Assembly: GCA_022885665.1 (NCBI GenBank)
Contig: JAGQDJ010000080.1
Coordinates: 62,001 to 126,000, forward strand
Source: Triops longicaudatus
Taxonomy: Eukaryota > Arthropoda > Branchiopoda > Notostraca > Triopsidae
DNA length: 64,000 nt
Reading direction: 5' to 3'
This document shows, piece by piece, positions 24,324 to 36,002 of the stretch; the stretch's first letter is position 1; every line of letters begins with the position of its first letter. The position numbers were made by a program, and so were the translations under genes. The notes under the pieces are model-generated. The model was not told the origin of the DNA, ran no database searches, and worked only from the letters and a program-made list of their open reading frames with translations.

Positions 24324-26669
24324 GGGACATCATGCACTTGTATTTCTATTATGCTAGTCGCATTTTAGCATCATCCAGTCTTTGTTGTGGCGGAGTATTT
24401 ATAATTTGTCTCCGTTTAAATAGCCGTATTTCAAGAACACTCGGTTTGTTAAGAATTCTGAAGTACTTTTATGTGACATGTTAAGTGCGTTTGGAGCAAT
24501 TGTTTACATTATGCGAGTCATACTACGCTTTGTTCTTTTCTGTCCAGATTTATTGTAATAATTCTAAACGTTTGTCTGTTAACCAATGAAAAATACAAAC
24601 ATGTTCAGCCGGTGGCAATGCTGTTAGGGGTGCCGTTTTTTTTTTAATAAATTGTAAGTTAAATGGACTCCTTAATGCTGCCGTCCATACCAGAAAACAT
24701 GGAGTCGACTTAAAAATTTGTCGGAAAATATGCATGTTGAGCCAGTGGGTGTGGTTTAGATGGCTTCCATAATCAAGCACAACCGCTGCAGTTTTTGCAA
24801 ACATGTACATTCAAGCTCACAATTCTTGTATTACAGAGCTAATCAACATGTTTCCGTGTTAGCAATGGTGGTGTCATAGTTGACGGTGTGGTGGGAACCA
24901 CTTAATTTGGAAAAATAGTAATTTGGAGGTGTAAGAGCTGCCTTCCGCGCTTTGTCTTCAAACGAACTTAAATTGCAGTAAACTTTGAATTATTGTCCTG
25001 AAAAATACCAAATCAAGGAATCAAACTAATAGTAGTGTATTGGGGCGGGTCGAAGATCGCGCCCACTTATCGAGAAAGCTGTTACGTTGCAGGCATAGTG
25101 ACTATCAAAATCGCCTACTTACATCAATATGAAATGTCAAAAATTTTGTATTTGTGTAGTTAATCGAATAGTTATAAGTGAAGTTAAGACCGAGGCGTCG
25201 ACACAAAGCGGGCGCCCCCCATCGACTGATAGTTAGAAATCGTGAGTAGTTACCAAGCATTGCCTTGCTCAAGTCGCTGCATATAGTATAAAAAAAATCG
25301 ATCCCATATCTTAAAAAGCAATTCGGCTCGTGTTTTTGGATAGTTTTACGATTCAACCAGTTGCGCAGTGATCTGACAATTTCCCGTTTACTCCTGTTTT
25401 CTTTTGCCTTACAAATGGAAATTGCACAATTTCAGCCAAGCGTCCCACTAAAGCAAAGGATTCGAAGCCCTTGTTTAACGGGGAGGATCTTACTTTTACT
25501 CCGTCATTCGAATTAGAGCGGGATTCGTGGAAGAAATATTGATATCGCTCTTAGTCATTAGAAACGTGAAAAGCCGGAAGCAGGGCCGACTGCTTGTATT
25601 AAGCAGTCCCTAGAACTTAATTTCCCCCATTACTTACCGCAAAACTTAAAAAATACTTTTGACTGAAAACTATAGTTTCGTAAGATACAAAAGCTTCAGA
25701 TTTGAATATAGACAGCTTTTATGTAACTATAGCATAAATGGACAATCAGGTGATCTGGGAAACGTATTGCTCCGCCATTCTGGAGCTGCCTGCCACTTGG
25801 TAGCCGGTCAGTTGGTGTGCTCCTGTGTTTGTGACGTTCCTTTTGAAGCCCAAAATGGATTATTTCATGAGCCCGGTGACTTATACGTGAGATAGAGACT
25901 CCATTTTAGTGCATGTATGGATTTGGTTGGGTGTGTGCCGCGTGAAATCCTTGCACTCGTTATTAAAAACAGGAGGGCTAAGGGCAAAGCCAAGTGCACA
26001 CAACAGACGTACACAAGGCTGGGTCCCTTGCAACCCCCCACAGGGGTTAAGGGTAAACAAAATCTTATTCTTAACTTTTCAATGGTGGGTGTATTCCATT
26101 TATTATCAAGTATTCTTAACCAGCGAAACTACAACATCCGAAGCTGGCCAAAGCCTGACCAATTTGGAGTAACAAAAGTGTTGAAATTGGATCGTTTTCG
26201 TGGCTCGGTTCTTGCTTTGGGTGACAAAACACAATGGACACAAGCTATTTAGCTGCTAGCATTCCACAACTAATCCCTTAGCAGCAACCTAATTAGTGTA
26301 AAGTTTTGCCCCATAGCGTGTTTTTTTGTGTTTTTTTGAGTCCTTGACTTTCCTTTTACCTTGTTTTAGAGAAAAAATTCCTTCTAACCGCTATTGCACA
26401 CAACAAAATCGACAAGTCTTACTTCCTCCTGTTTCCAGTTCTCATATAATAAAATCCTCGTACACATGTTATTCTACATGGAAAGTGAAAAAATAGGATT
26501 ACATCTTTGGTTTACTACATTATGTACGCGAAAAGTAGTATGTTGTGTTTACACTAAGCGTTATTGACAAGATACTTGGCGTTCAAAGCCCATTTTCACG
26601 TTTTGTTCTAGTTTCTGAGACAAGATATCAGGTTATTTCTGTAGTATATGGATTTTTCCGCTTTTTCAG
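24324..26669. other. Intergenic region and likely promoter/5' non-coding part of casein kinase I gamma
   Basis: No coding exon is supported. An open frame at 25917-26252 (111 codons) has no recognised family and no splice support. At least one 5' non-coding exon of the kinase gene should lie here or at its edge, because a strong acceptor (CTTTTTCAG) ends at 26669. Confidence 0.45.
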
Positions 26670-26715
26670 GTTTGCTGCTGCGGTTTAACTAAAAAGCCCT
26701 AATGGGCGGACCACT

Positions 26716-29700
26716 ATGAGCAGGCGTGACCTGTGGGAGAAGGATCGTGACCAAGACAAGAAGCCCTTGGCCGACACAGACGGAGAAGGACACGGAGGCG
26801 TTATCAACACGTCGGCCTCGGCGGCCGGATCTCAGCAAAATCTTTTGAACAGTATCAGCAGCAGGCCGAGTCAGCCTGTGGTGAGCCTGCATTTAGACCC
26901 GCCTGCTTCTGCCAGCCTCAGCCTGGCCCACACAGGTTAGCTTTAGGAAGCACACGCACACATATCTGTACTCACAAAAACACACCCGTTGGCACGCCTA
27001 GCCTTGCCGTATAAGCTGCAAGAAGCCGGGCAAGTGCCGTGGGTTTTTTGTGTTGTCGTTTCCTTCTGTTTAATTGACCGTCTAATCGATGTGTTTGTCT
27101 AGCATCCAAGTGAAAGAGACAGAAACCATTGCAATCCAGGAAGTTCAAGCAAAGCAGAAGATAGTTATTTAAACTAATTAGGGTAAAAGAACTGCTAAAT
27201 TCTATAAATCTCTCTCCCTATTTCGTAGCATTTGAAGCTGGCTTTTCTTGATGAGACACTTTGGTGCTCAGATTTTCTTGCTTTTTTCCTTGCATTGCCC
27301 CCTTCTAAAGTATGACGTCACTCAGTTGAGCTGTAAGCTGCTTGTCATAGTGTAGATGAAATTAGACGGGATCAAATCACGTTTCTTTTTTATGCAGTAG
27401 AGCGCTGTCAAGCAACTGATGGCATTGTTTCCTTTGCAAGTGTTGGGTTTTATCGAATGACTAATGATGCGTTTTTATATTTTTTGCTCCCAAAAGGACG
27501 AACTTTGGACTCAGCGCCGCTGGGTTCAAGTTACTTCCCCGGCGGCGCCATCAGTGCCACTTCTTTGGCGGCTAACGTTAGCGCCAACCCGAGCCAGAGT
27601 CATATCACCGCCAATCCAACCACCACCACACAGGGTACCATGCAGTCCTCAGCGCGGCAGTCCGGGGGTTCAAGCTCCACCTCCTCGAGTTCGTCCGGAG
27701 TACTCATGGTCGGACCGAATTTTCGGGTCGGGAAGAAAATTGGATGTGGAAACTTTGGCGAGTTACGATTAGGTAAGTGGGCTGGTCACAACGCCTACCC
27801 GTGATGTTGGCGGGTGACGAGTACACCCCAGATTTAAGAGAATTAACTTTTAAATGCCAGCATCGTCGAAGAGGTATGTCAGGACGCCAGGTCATAGAAT
27901 ATAGTAAGTTCCTTTGCAGAGAATGCACTTGAAAGAGGAAACCACCTGTAAGAGAGTCGATTGGCGATCCACCGTCTTGGTGAAAGAAATAGCGTGGTCT
28001 CAAACACGTTTTGAGAAATATAGCGCATTTAGCGATTTTGTGATCTTACTTCTGAGGATTGTGGAAATTTTCAAGAATAGGCGATGTAGACAAGAAGTGA
28101 ACTGTAATTCGCTCGCAAAGACCCTATTTTCATTATTATTATTATTATTAAAAAACAAACAGCATACAAGAAAAGTGTGATCGCAAGGAAACAATTTCGT
28201 ATTCAGGTGCGTGAGGGTCAGGAGTTGTTGAGAACGTCCCGTGTGTGAGAGACAGGCGGGATTTATTCTTGAGGGGGAGCTCCGGATTTAAGACAAGATT
28301 GCCTATATTTTGTAGAAAATATCCCTATTTTCAGGGTAGTCATGCTTGTGATTCTCCCGACTAAAACATCGAAATTTCTGTTGAAAAAGACACGGTTGTA
28401 AGACAGTACTGGGTAAATTGTTTAGCCAGAGCTCGGTTGGTAGAGAAAGCCCTAATTTTCTTTAGCAACTGACCTGTTTGTAAGAAAGTCTGTTAAAGGA
28501 ATTTCCTTTTGCTACACCTAGGACATGGGGAAATTCCATCAGCATGGACCTTTCCATAAGAAACTCTTCGAAAAGCATTGTTATCCTTGTAGGAAGAGAC
28601 ACGCATGTAAGAAACGAGTACAGTAAGGGACGGAGCTCTGTGGGAAAAATAGCTGAAGTTCAGTTGTGAGGGATCCATTTGTAAGAAACCAAACGTTGGT
28701 TCGAAAGATTTCTGATCCCGCACCTTAGACGTAAGAAATCCCATAAGGGGCCAATTTGTAATAGCAATCCAGTTGTAAGAGAATCTCTTCATTAGTGATC
28801 GCGTTATGTGCTAAAATTATTCGATGAGCCTCGCGTGTAAGAGAAAATGCGCAGGTGTCCAACGGACAAGTTTTCTAACAGAAATCCTTTTTTTATTTTT
28901 CAATAAGTGGCGCTTTGTATGAAAGTTTGTCAACGTGCTATTGGAGGTTGGAAAGAATTGAGTTAAAGACCGAGTGTAAGGGAAGTTAACTTCATACTGA
29001 AGGATTCGCTTTTCAAGATTAATTGCATAGCTGACTTGCAAGCTCGCCTATTAAAGAACATTATTTATGGAAGCATTATTTCATGTTCTTAGTCTGGGAA
29101 GTATTTGACGTTTTTGAAAAAGGGACCCTTACGTAAGAGAAAACTGCTAGATTTTGTGCTAACACACGAATATATGAGAATCTGGGTAACATGCGCTTTA
29201 AGGTACTGCTGTGTTAGAAAACTCACATGAAAATCTATGTGGGCTGTCCTAGTGTGTCCAGTATTGGAGAACTGAATATAAGAATGTGTATGGAGCACCT
29301 AATCGTGTCAACGAGTTGAAAGTAGCTTGCGGAATTTTCAGATTACGCAGTGAGGCAAAAAGCATAAGTAAAGATGTTTGCTTTGCTGCTTCGGTGAGGT
29401 TTTCTTGCATCTGGTGTCGACATGTAGCTGAACTATAGAACGGATTGCTGTGTTTCCCCCTACAAGATTATCCTAGTACCCTGACACTAAAATCACTTGT
29501 TGCAAAAGACGTTATGGGCAAGAATGCTACATAAGCTAATAAGATAAACTAGTAGATAACGGCGCATTTTGTGACGCTGTACATCAATGAGGCTCGGTTT
29601 CGTGTATCCGAATTGGATGGACTGGGCGTGGAGCCAATCGCTCCCAGCTGGCCATCTGCTTCATTTTTGTTACTTGATCTGCGGAAAAAAATTTGCTTCC

Positions 29701-30709
29701 CTTTTCTCCATACAACTACCTTAGTACTCTCACTGTACCACGTGTAAGTCCTGTTTTTGTATAGTTTAAGCTTTGTTTCATTTCTTGTGTTACGCTATCA
29801 TAGAAGGAAAAAAGGATCTTTATATACTCTAGTCTTCAACGTGTATATCTAACTCTGTTTATATTTTCCCTGCACAGCTCCTGTTCGAGCCCAGACTTTA
29901 TCGCGTAGCCACTATCAGTGAAAGCCTGCTCCAGGTTTTTCATCCCGGAACACCTTACGCAGAGTTAAACCCAACCATTAGAGTACATGACGAAAGAATC
30001 GTATTGTTGAAAGATTGGAGTTGTTGTTTAGCTTGTTGAAAGGGGACGAAGGAGAGTAGAATTGAGGAGGTGAGAAAAACATAGCTGAAGACGTAAAGGT
30101 TAAAACTCAGGATTGAAGGTCTCCAGGTACTGTACGCGTACGACATTGAGTACAGTACAAGGTAGTTGCCCTGGGAGTATTACAGTTGGTAACAGCTATC
30201 ACAAAGTGGACAAGTTTGAACTCGTGCTGACCTTTTAGCTGAATAACAAAAGGCGAACCTTTTCTCCCCCTTGTTCATTGTGTTGGATAGGCTCCATTCA
30301 GGAAACAGACGAAAACGTTCGCATTTCCAATTAAAGAATTGACGGGGTAACGAAATAGCCTCTGTTTGGACCCTTCCGTGACCCTCCAACTTTTGCCCTA
30401 TAAGGGGTTTTGTCGTACTTTTTAACCGACAGAGAACTTTACCCAGAATTGCCTTTATGGTCACCAACATCCCTGCGGTGTCGTTTTCATTTTTGCTTAT
30501 GATCAACATTTCCAGGACATACAGGTCAGAGTTAGAGAGGGGAGGAGGGAGGGCCAGTTTCCGTGTTTTCCGCAGGCTACCTCGGTGGGTCGTTAATGAG
30601 TCTTGAATCACCTGTTACGCCATGCCATCAGCCATACGACCCTCAGTTTCCGTTCGTAAAGTTTTTGTTCCACCTGAAGTATGGTAAGGTGAAGGATTTT
30701 TTTTTTTTT

Positions 30710-30798
<89 letters not shown>

Positions 30799-33700
30799 TT
30801 TCCGCTGAACGATGGGTACCCAAGGGAATGAACCCTTTATTCATCGTCTCTGAGGGAAAATGAAAACAAATTGCGTAGTTAAAGCTATTTTTTATGTACA
30901 GTACAGAAGCATTGGGGAGGGAGTCAATTACAAAGTTAATTTTTATATTTTTAAGAGAACGGATTATGAATAAGTAGTGTATGTTAGTGATAATGTTGGA
31001 TAATTGCGTGGTGGGCCTAAACATTGTGGAATATGCGTTTGCGAAACAGCACGTCATCTGTGCCGGGTCTCAGCAACTATTAACTCTGCCTATTCCACAG
31101 GCCAATCGAGGTTCTGTTGCGAATAGGGAACAGGGTACACGATTTCTTATTTATTTTGCGTAGATTACCTGTAACTTCGTATTACTGGAGACAAGTACGA
31201 TAACACATTAAGTGTGGAACTGCGCTGGAAGATTTCTTTAACATGAAACAAGCTAAAAGACAGGCCTCCAATAGTAGAGGGACGGTTCGGACACAGGGCA
31301 GTCGGTATTCATTTGTTATCATGACACCGCTTAATGTAACGAATACAGTTCTGGACTGTAGCTTTTTTTCTGGTGGATTGGAGAAATTAAAACAAAAACT
31401 ATGTGGACTTGACTTCTTCTGCATTTGCTTCGACTTTGTTGCCAGTTTCGCCCTCGCGAAAGAGTTGCCTTTCTGCCAGAGCAGCAGTCTGCTGTCACGC
31501 AAGTTTCGTGTTTTCAGAATAAGGACGTGTTACCCTTTTAGTTTAGTTACATTCTAGGTGTACTGGGCTACAAGGCCACGAAAAAGTCCTTTTTTGACCC
31601 CCTCAAGGAACAATTGTTGAGCTTATCCTCGCAATGTGCTTCTTAACAACACATTCCTCTTTGAATGCTAATTTTCTTTGTTAGGCTTTGGTCTAAAGTA
31701 TAAAGTGTTCACGGGTTTTATGTCCACAAACAATAAACGCAAGTTTGCAAAGAACCTTGAATTTTAAGCGAGTTTTTGCAAAGCGTAACGAGCGAAGCGC
31801 GCGCTATTTGTAATGCATTGATCTCGATGAAATCCTTTTGTTCGAGTTTTTCAAGACTCAGATTCTTCTTATGAAGGAACTGTCATTTATAGTACCTAAG
31901 CAAGAATCTTGTGTTCGGGTTTTTGAAATCAAATTCTTATATCCGGATTCAACTTTACGTAAACTACGCTCCCATTCGCTATTCGCTGCATGTATCGTGA
32001 ACCCCGTCTTTTATTGGCTATGCGAGTATCACACAACTAAGTAAATTCTTCTAGCTTATTGTGTACATATCAGAGTTTTGCTCGTCAGTAGTCCAAAACC
32101 TAGACCGGTGTCAATAAAAAATAGAATTTACAACTTTAATGTACGAAACGTCAATGTACCTCTTGTAAGTCTCAAGTCATTCTGTGTAAAACGTGAAGTA
32201 ATAATACTGCTGTGTGCATAAGTGACCTGTCATATGAACTCGGGTTTGTGTGATACGAAAAATGTGCACAAGCAAATCAAAGGTTCTGACTTGTCTTGGC
32301 CGTTGTGTCATAAGGCTCGACTTACCGCTGTCAATTCTTGGACTTGACCCCACTAAGTTGACTAGACTTGGATGTGCTTCCATAGTCTATTTAATGTCGC
32401 GTGGGTGTAATACAAAGGTCTTACCGGCACTGATACAGCTTATAATGCAACCTATTGTGAAAAGGGATTGAGAAGCCCTTCCAAGTCTGACGCACACAAA
32501 GGTTGCCGGGTAATCCACGTTCTTACGGTGACATTTCAGGACATGAATTTCATTAGTATATATTTGCTAGGAATTTCATTAGTACACATTTGCTACGTGA
32601 ATCAATGCGTGACATTCTCTGCAAGCAGAGAAACGGCGTGAACGGCTTGGATTTATGTTTTTCGAAATGAGTACTGTTGAAATTTCTAACTAAACGTCTA
32701 ATTGAATTTTGGTGTTTTGCAGGAAAGAATTTGTACAATAACGAACATGTCGCGATTAAATTGGAGCCCCTCAAGTCCAAAGCGCCACAGTTACATTTGG
32801 AATACCGATTCTATCGACTCATGGGAAGAAGAAGTGAGTTCAGCGATTTTTGTTCGCCGTTTCTGTTTCTTTTTTGGGTGGGTGGATAGGGGTTAGGCAT
32901 ACGGTAACCTTCAACCGAAATGGGACAAGATCAAGCTCGATCGGCAATTTTATTTTCTGTCTTATGTTCCACTTTTTATGCAAAAGCTAATACCCACATT
33001 AATGCCTGTTGTGCATTCAAACACCTCATCGTTCTTTTTCCCCTATTTTTACTTGCTTTTATCGATCAACAGCTTTCCAGAGTCAAGTTCGGGTCATCAA
33101 ATGAAAGCTACCGTGTGTTCTAATTTTTCTCTGGATTTTTTGTTTCACTTTGTTCGCCATCTCTTGCACACACAAGCCGGTGAAGTGGCTTGCTTCCACA
33201 TGTTTTCGTTACGTACTCGACATGAGAAGATGGTTTCCGCAACGTTTCCAGGAAACGTGTTCCTGGTGGAGGTCATATTGATCTTCCCTCGGTTTTATCC
33301 TCCGCGCTAGTGGCATTGGGTGCTTTCACTGCTTTATGTTTACGCCCTGTCACTTGCCAGAACATTTCCCCTGTGTGACTAATTATGAAATGCGCCGTTC
33401 TCGCGTGCCATTATATTATATATTTCACCAACCGAAATCAAAGCTTTAAAGTCTGTTTTTAGCCTGATTTACTCATATTTCAGAGTAATTATCAAGACAG
33501 TTTAACATTTGCTTCACAAACTGTAACAACATTTTAAGAAAAGGCGCGGATCGGAAAAGAAATATTGCCTCAGCCAGCGCGGGAGAATAGACAGGAGAAT
33601 GAAAGGAGAAAGAATGACGACATGATGACATGTGCTATAATGAGTTTCCTATTTATGGGCGTGGCAGCCGGACTCCCCGAAGTATACTACTTTGGACCAT

Positions 33701-36002
33701 GCGGGAAATATAGCGCCTTGGTGATGGAATTACTGGGGCCGTCCTTAGAAGATTTATTCGACCTTTGCGGAAGAAAATTTACGCAAAAAACCGTCCTCAT
33801 GGTCGCCCTGCAACTCGTAAGTCTTGTTTTGTATAATTATATTTGTAGTAGAATTCTACTTTTACAATACTTGTGTTTTTCCAACAGTTGGACCGGATTG
33901 AAATGGTTCACCGGCACGATTTGATCTACCGTGACGTCAAACCAGAGAATTTTTTAATTGGGCGGAGTCATAACAAGAAGGAAAAAACGATTCATATCAT
34001 CGATTTCGGTTTGGCGAAAGAGTACATCGACGCCGTGACCAACAAACACATTCCGTACCGAGAACATAAAAGCTTGACCGGTACGGCGCGTTATATGAGC
34101 ATAAATACACATTTAGGCAAAGGTAATTCTTTATTCCGTTATTCTTTTTATTCGGTTTAAAATCTCCTTGATAAGGTCGTAAGTTTCCTTAAATTTCCCA
34201 GTGTTTCTTGTTCTTTAAGAAAATAATTAATAACGCGTGCCTGATCATTTCTTATATTACTGCGTTACTAGTTTAGAAATTTGGGGCTTACTCTTTTCTA
34301 TTATTCATTAGTGAACTTTTTGCCTCGCATTTCCTTTTAGAACAAAGTCGTCGCGACGATTTGGAAGCTCTAGGCCACATGTTCATGTATTTCTTACGAG
34401 GTTCTTTGCCCTGGCAAGGGTTAAAGGCAGATACCTTGAAAGAACGCTATCAGAAGATTGGTGAAACCAAACGGGCCACACCAATTGAAGTGTTGTGCGA
34501 AAATTTTCCCGAAGAATGGGCCACGTACTTGCGCTACGTGCGCAGACTGGACTTCTTTGAGCGTCCGGACTACAATTACTTAAGGAAGCTATTCCGGGAC
34601 CTGTTTGATCGGTTAGGTTACGTCGACGACGGCGAGTTCGATTGGACAGGCAAAACATTGGTAAGTTTCAGCTCGTCTTCAGTCATAAAGGCAACTTTTT
34701 ATCTTGTCCCCTGGTGAACATGAACCTTCGTTGGGCAAACTTTTCAAGGGAAGAAGGGATTAATTTTTGCTGTAAAAGAAAAACAAACAAAAATGTATGC
34801 TTTCCACAGCCGCCTAACTTCCATTTGCTTCGGCAACTGCGGGATTTGCCGCCGTCTCACTTGGATCGCTCCGGCAAGGTTAATAAGACTAATTTATGGC
34901 ATCAGTATTACCATTGACGGCGTAAAAGCTAAAAATATTTACGGGCATCTTGCTAATCCGTAGAGCGTACTAAATTAGCGTAACGGCCGAAAAAGGGCCA
35001 GAACCTAATTACTTAAGCTTCGTTGGGCCTTTTTCCAGCAATGAGTCTGTGAAGAGTTAAGGTGCAGTGAAACACACATTACTTATTTGTGACTTTTTAT
35101 TCCAGTCGACACCGGTGGGTTCCATACAAACGGGTCAGGAAGTCATCGTGTCACCGAACAGAGAACGTCATCCTACTAATAATGCCAGAGTAAGTTAAAT
35201 GCCTTCCCTTATTTTTATTTTTTTATTTTATTTTTTTTAGTCTACGTCTTTTTATCTGTTCTTTTTCTTTTTTTATTTTGTTTCATTTTTTAACTTTCCA
35301 TCATGCATTCATGCATGTGATACTGTAACTTACCTTATTTTATGACAAAGCGCATGTCTTTAATAAATTTATGGGCATGCTGTGGTTGGCACTGCTAGGA
35401 GGAATATGGCGAAGCGGAAGAGGAAGATCAGCTTGTGCTCCTCGTGCAAGAGGTCAGCAGTGGTGTCGTTTTTTCGTGTACCCGCGTGTTAATGTCATTA
35501 GTTCCTTCGCATTTTCCCTTAGGAAGTAGTCAAACTGCATAGATTTTTAGTATAGCTTTTGGCCTAAATGTATAATTATTACGGTTGTTTCCTTGCAAGA
35601 AATTGTTAACTTATTGAACTGTTTTGTTTTTGTGCAGCAAAGTGGAGTGGGAAAAAGTACGCCGGCGTGGTCGGAGGGCGCCAAAGCCCAAGTGCAGCTC
35701 CTTGGTCCGGGCTTGACAAGCGCGCTGAACCCTGCCGACCGAGATCGACACGGTTCCGTACAAGTGGTTTCGTCTACCAATGGCGAACTCGGGACCGATG
35801 ACCCTACCGCGGGACATTCCAATACACCTATTACCGTGCAACCCGAAGTGGATGTGGCGGAAGATACCAAGTATTCCTTGTAAATAAAGTGGATGTGGTT
35901 TGAAGAATGCTCATAAAATCTGTGATTTTTGTTTGTTTTTGTATTTTTAGGTGCTGCTGTTTCTTCAAACGCAAGAAAAAGAAGTCAAGTCGTCAGAAAT
36001 GA
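26716..36002 (+). CDS. gish: Casein kinase I gamma (gilgamesh-type), membrane-anchored Ser/Thr kinase
   Basis: Eleven coding exons: 26716-26935, 27497-27772, 32723-32833, 33668-33816, 33888-34122, 34341-34660, 34810-34878, 35106-35189, 35399-35452, 35638-35870, 35951-36002; all in phase, 600 aa with every exon included. Residues 1-145 are low-complexity Ser/Gly/Ala. The kinase domain (about 149-415) has the glycine loop GCGNFGELRLG, Lys178 (VAIK), the catalytic loop YRDVKPEN (Asp268) and DFG (Asp291). The CK1 signature SLTGTARYMSINTH is present. The tail contains VQVVSSTNGEL and ends CCCFFKRKKKKSSRQK, a palmitoylated Cys cluster plus basic patch that anchors CK1 gamma in the plasma membrane, where it phosphorylates LRP6/arrow in Wnt signalling. 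The 69-nt (34810-34878) and 54-nt (35399-35452) exons are in-frame cassettes absent from the vertebrate proteins I recall. Confidence 0.95.
28132..28150 (+). repeat. (ATT)6 microsatellite
   Basis: A short perfect ATT run inside the long second intron of the casein kinase gene. Confidence 0.85.
28380..29150 (+). repeat. Degenerate array of TGTAAGA words in the long CK1 gamma intron
   Basis: About ten words of the type TGTAAGAAA, CGTAAGAAA, TGTAAGAGA or TGTAAGGGA occur every 40-140 bases, near 28395, 28470, 28609, 28679, 28729, 28774, 28834, 28972 and 29130, with weaker copies between. Each is preceded by a short pyrimidine- or CG-containing segment and followed by purines. The words lie in the sense strand of the host gene and resemble 5' splice sites. 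They may be relics of a minisatellite or of a repeated transposon end. Confidence 0.45.
30697..30794 (+). repeat. T16 followed by a (GA)41 microsatellite
   Basis: A run of 16 T is followed directly by an uninterrupted GA dinucleotide repeat of about 82 bases. It lies in the long intron of the casein kinase gene and is likely polymorphic. Confidence 0.95.
32546..32597 (+). repeat. Two-copy 26-bp tandem duplication
   Basis: GAATTTCATTAGTA-TATTTGCTA-type units occur twice in direct succession with three or four differences. They lie in the intron about 130 bases before the third coding exon of the kinase gene. Confidence 0.7.
35883..35888 (+). terminator. Intronic AATAAA before the last CK1 gamma exon
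   Basis: The hexamer lies inside the 80-base intron 35871-35950, directly after an in-frame TAA reached if that intron is not spliced. It is followed by a T/GT-rich stretch (about 35915-35948) that looks like a downstream element. Use of this site would end the protein with DTKYSL instead of the Cys-rich basic anchor. Confidence 0.4.

Noticed and set aside
25917..26252. Open frame of 111 codons before the kinase gene
   Set aside because: Composition is not protein-like, with no splice support and no recognised family.
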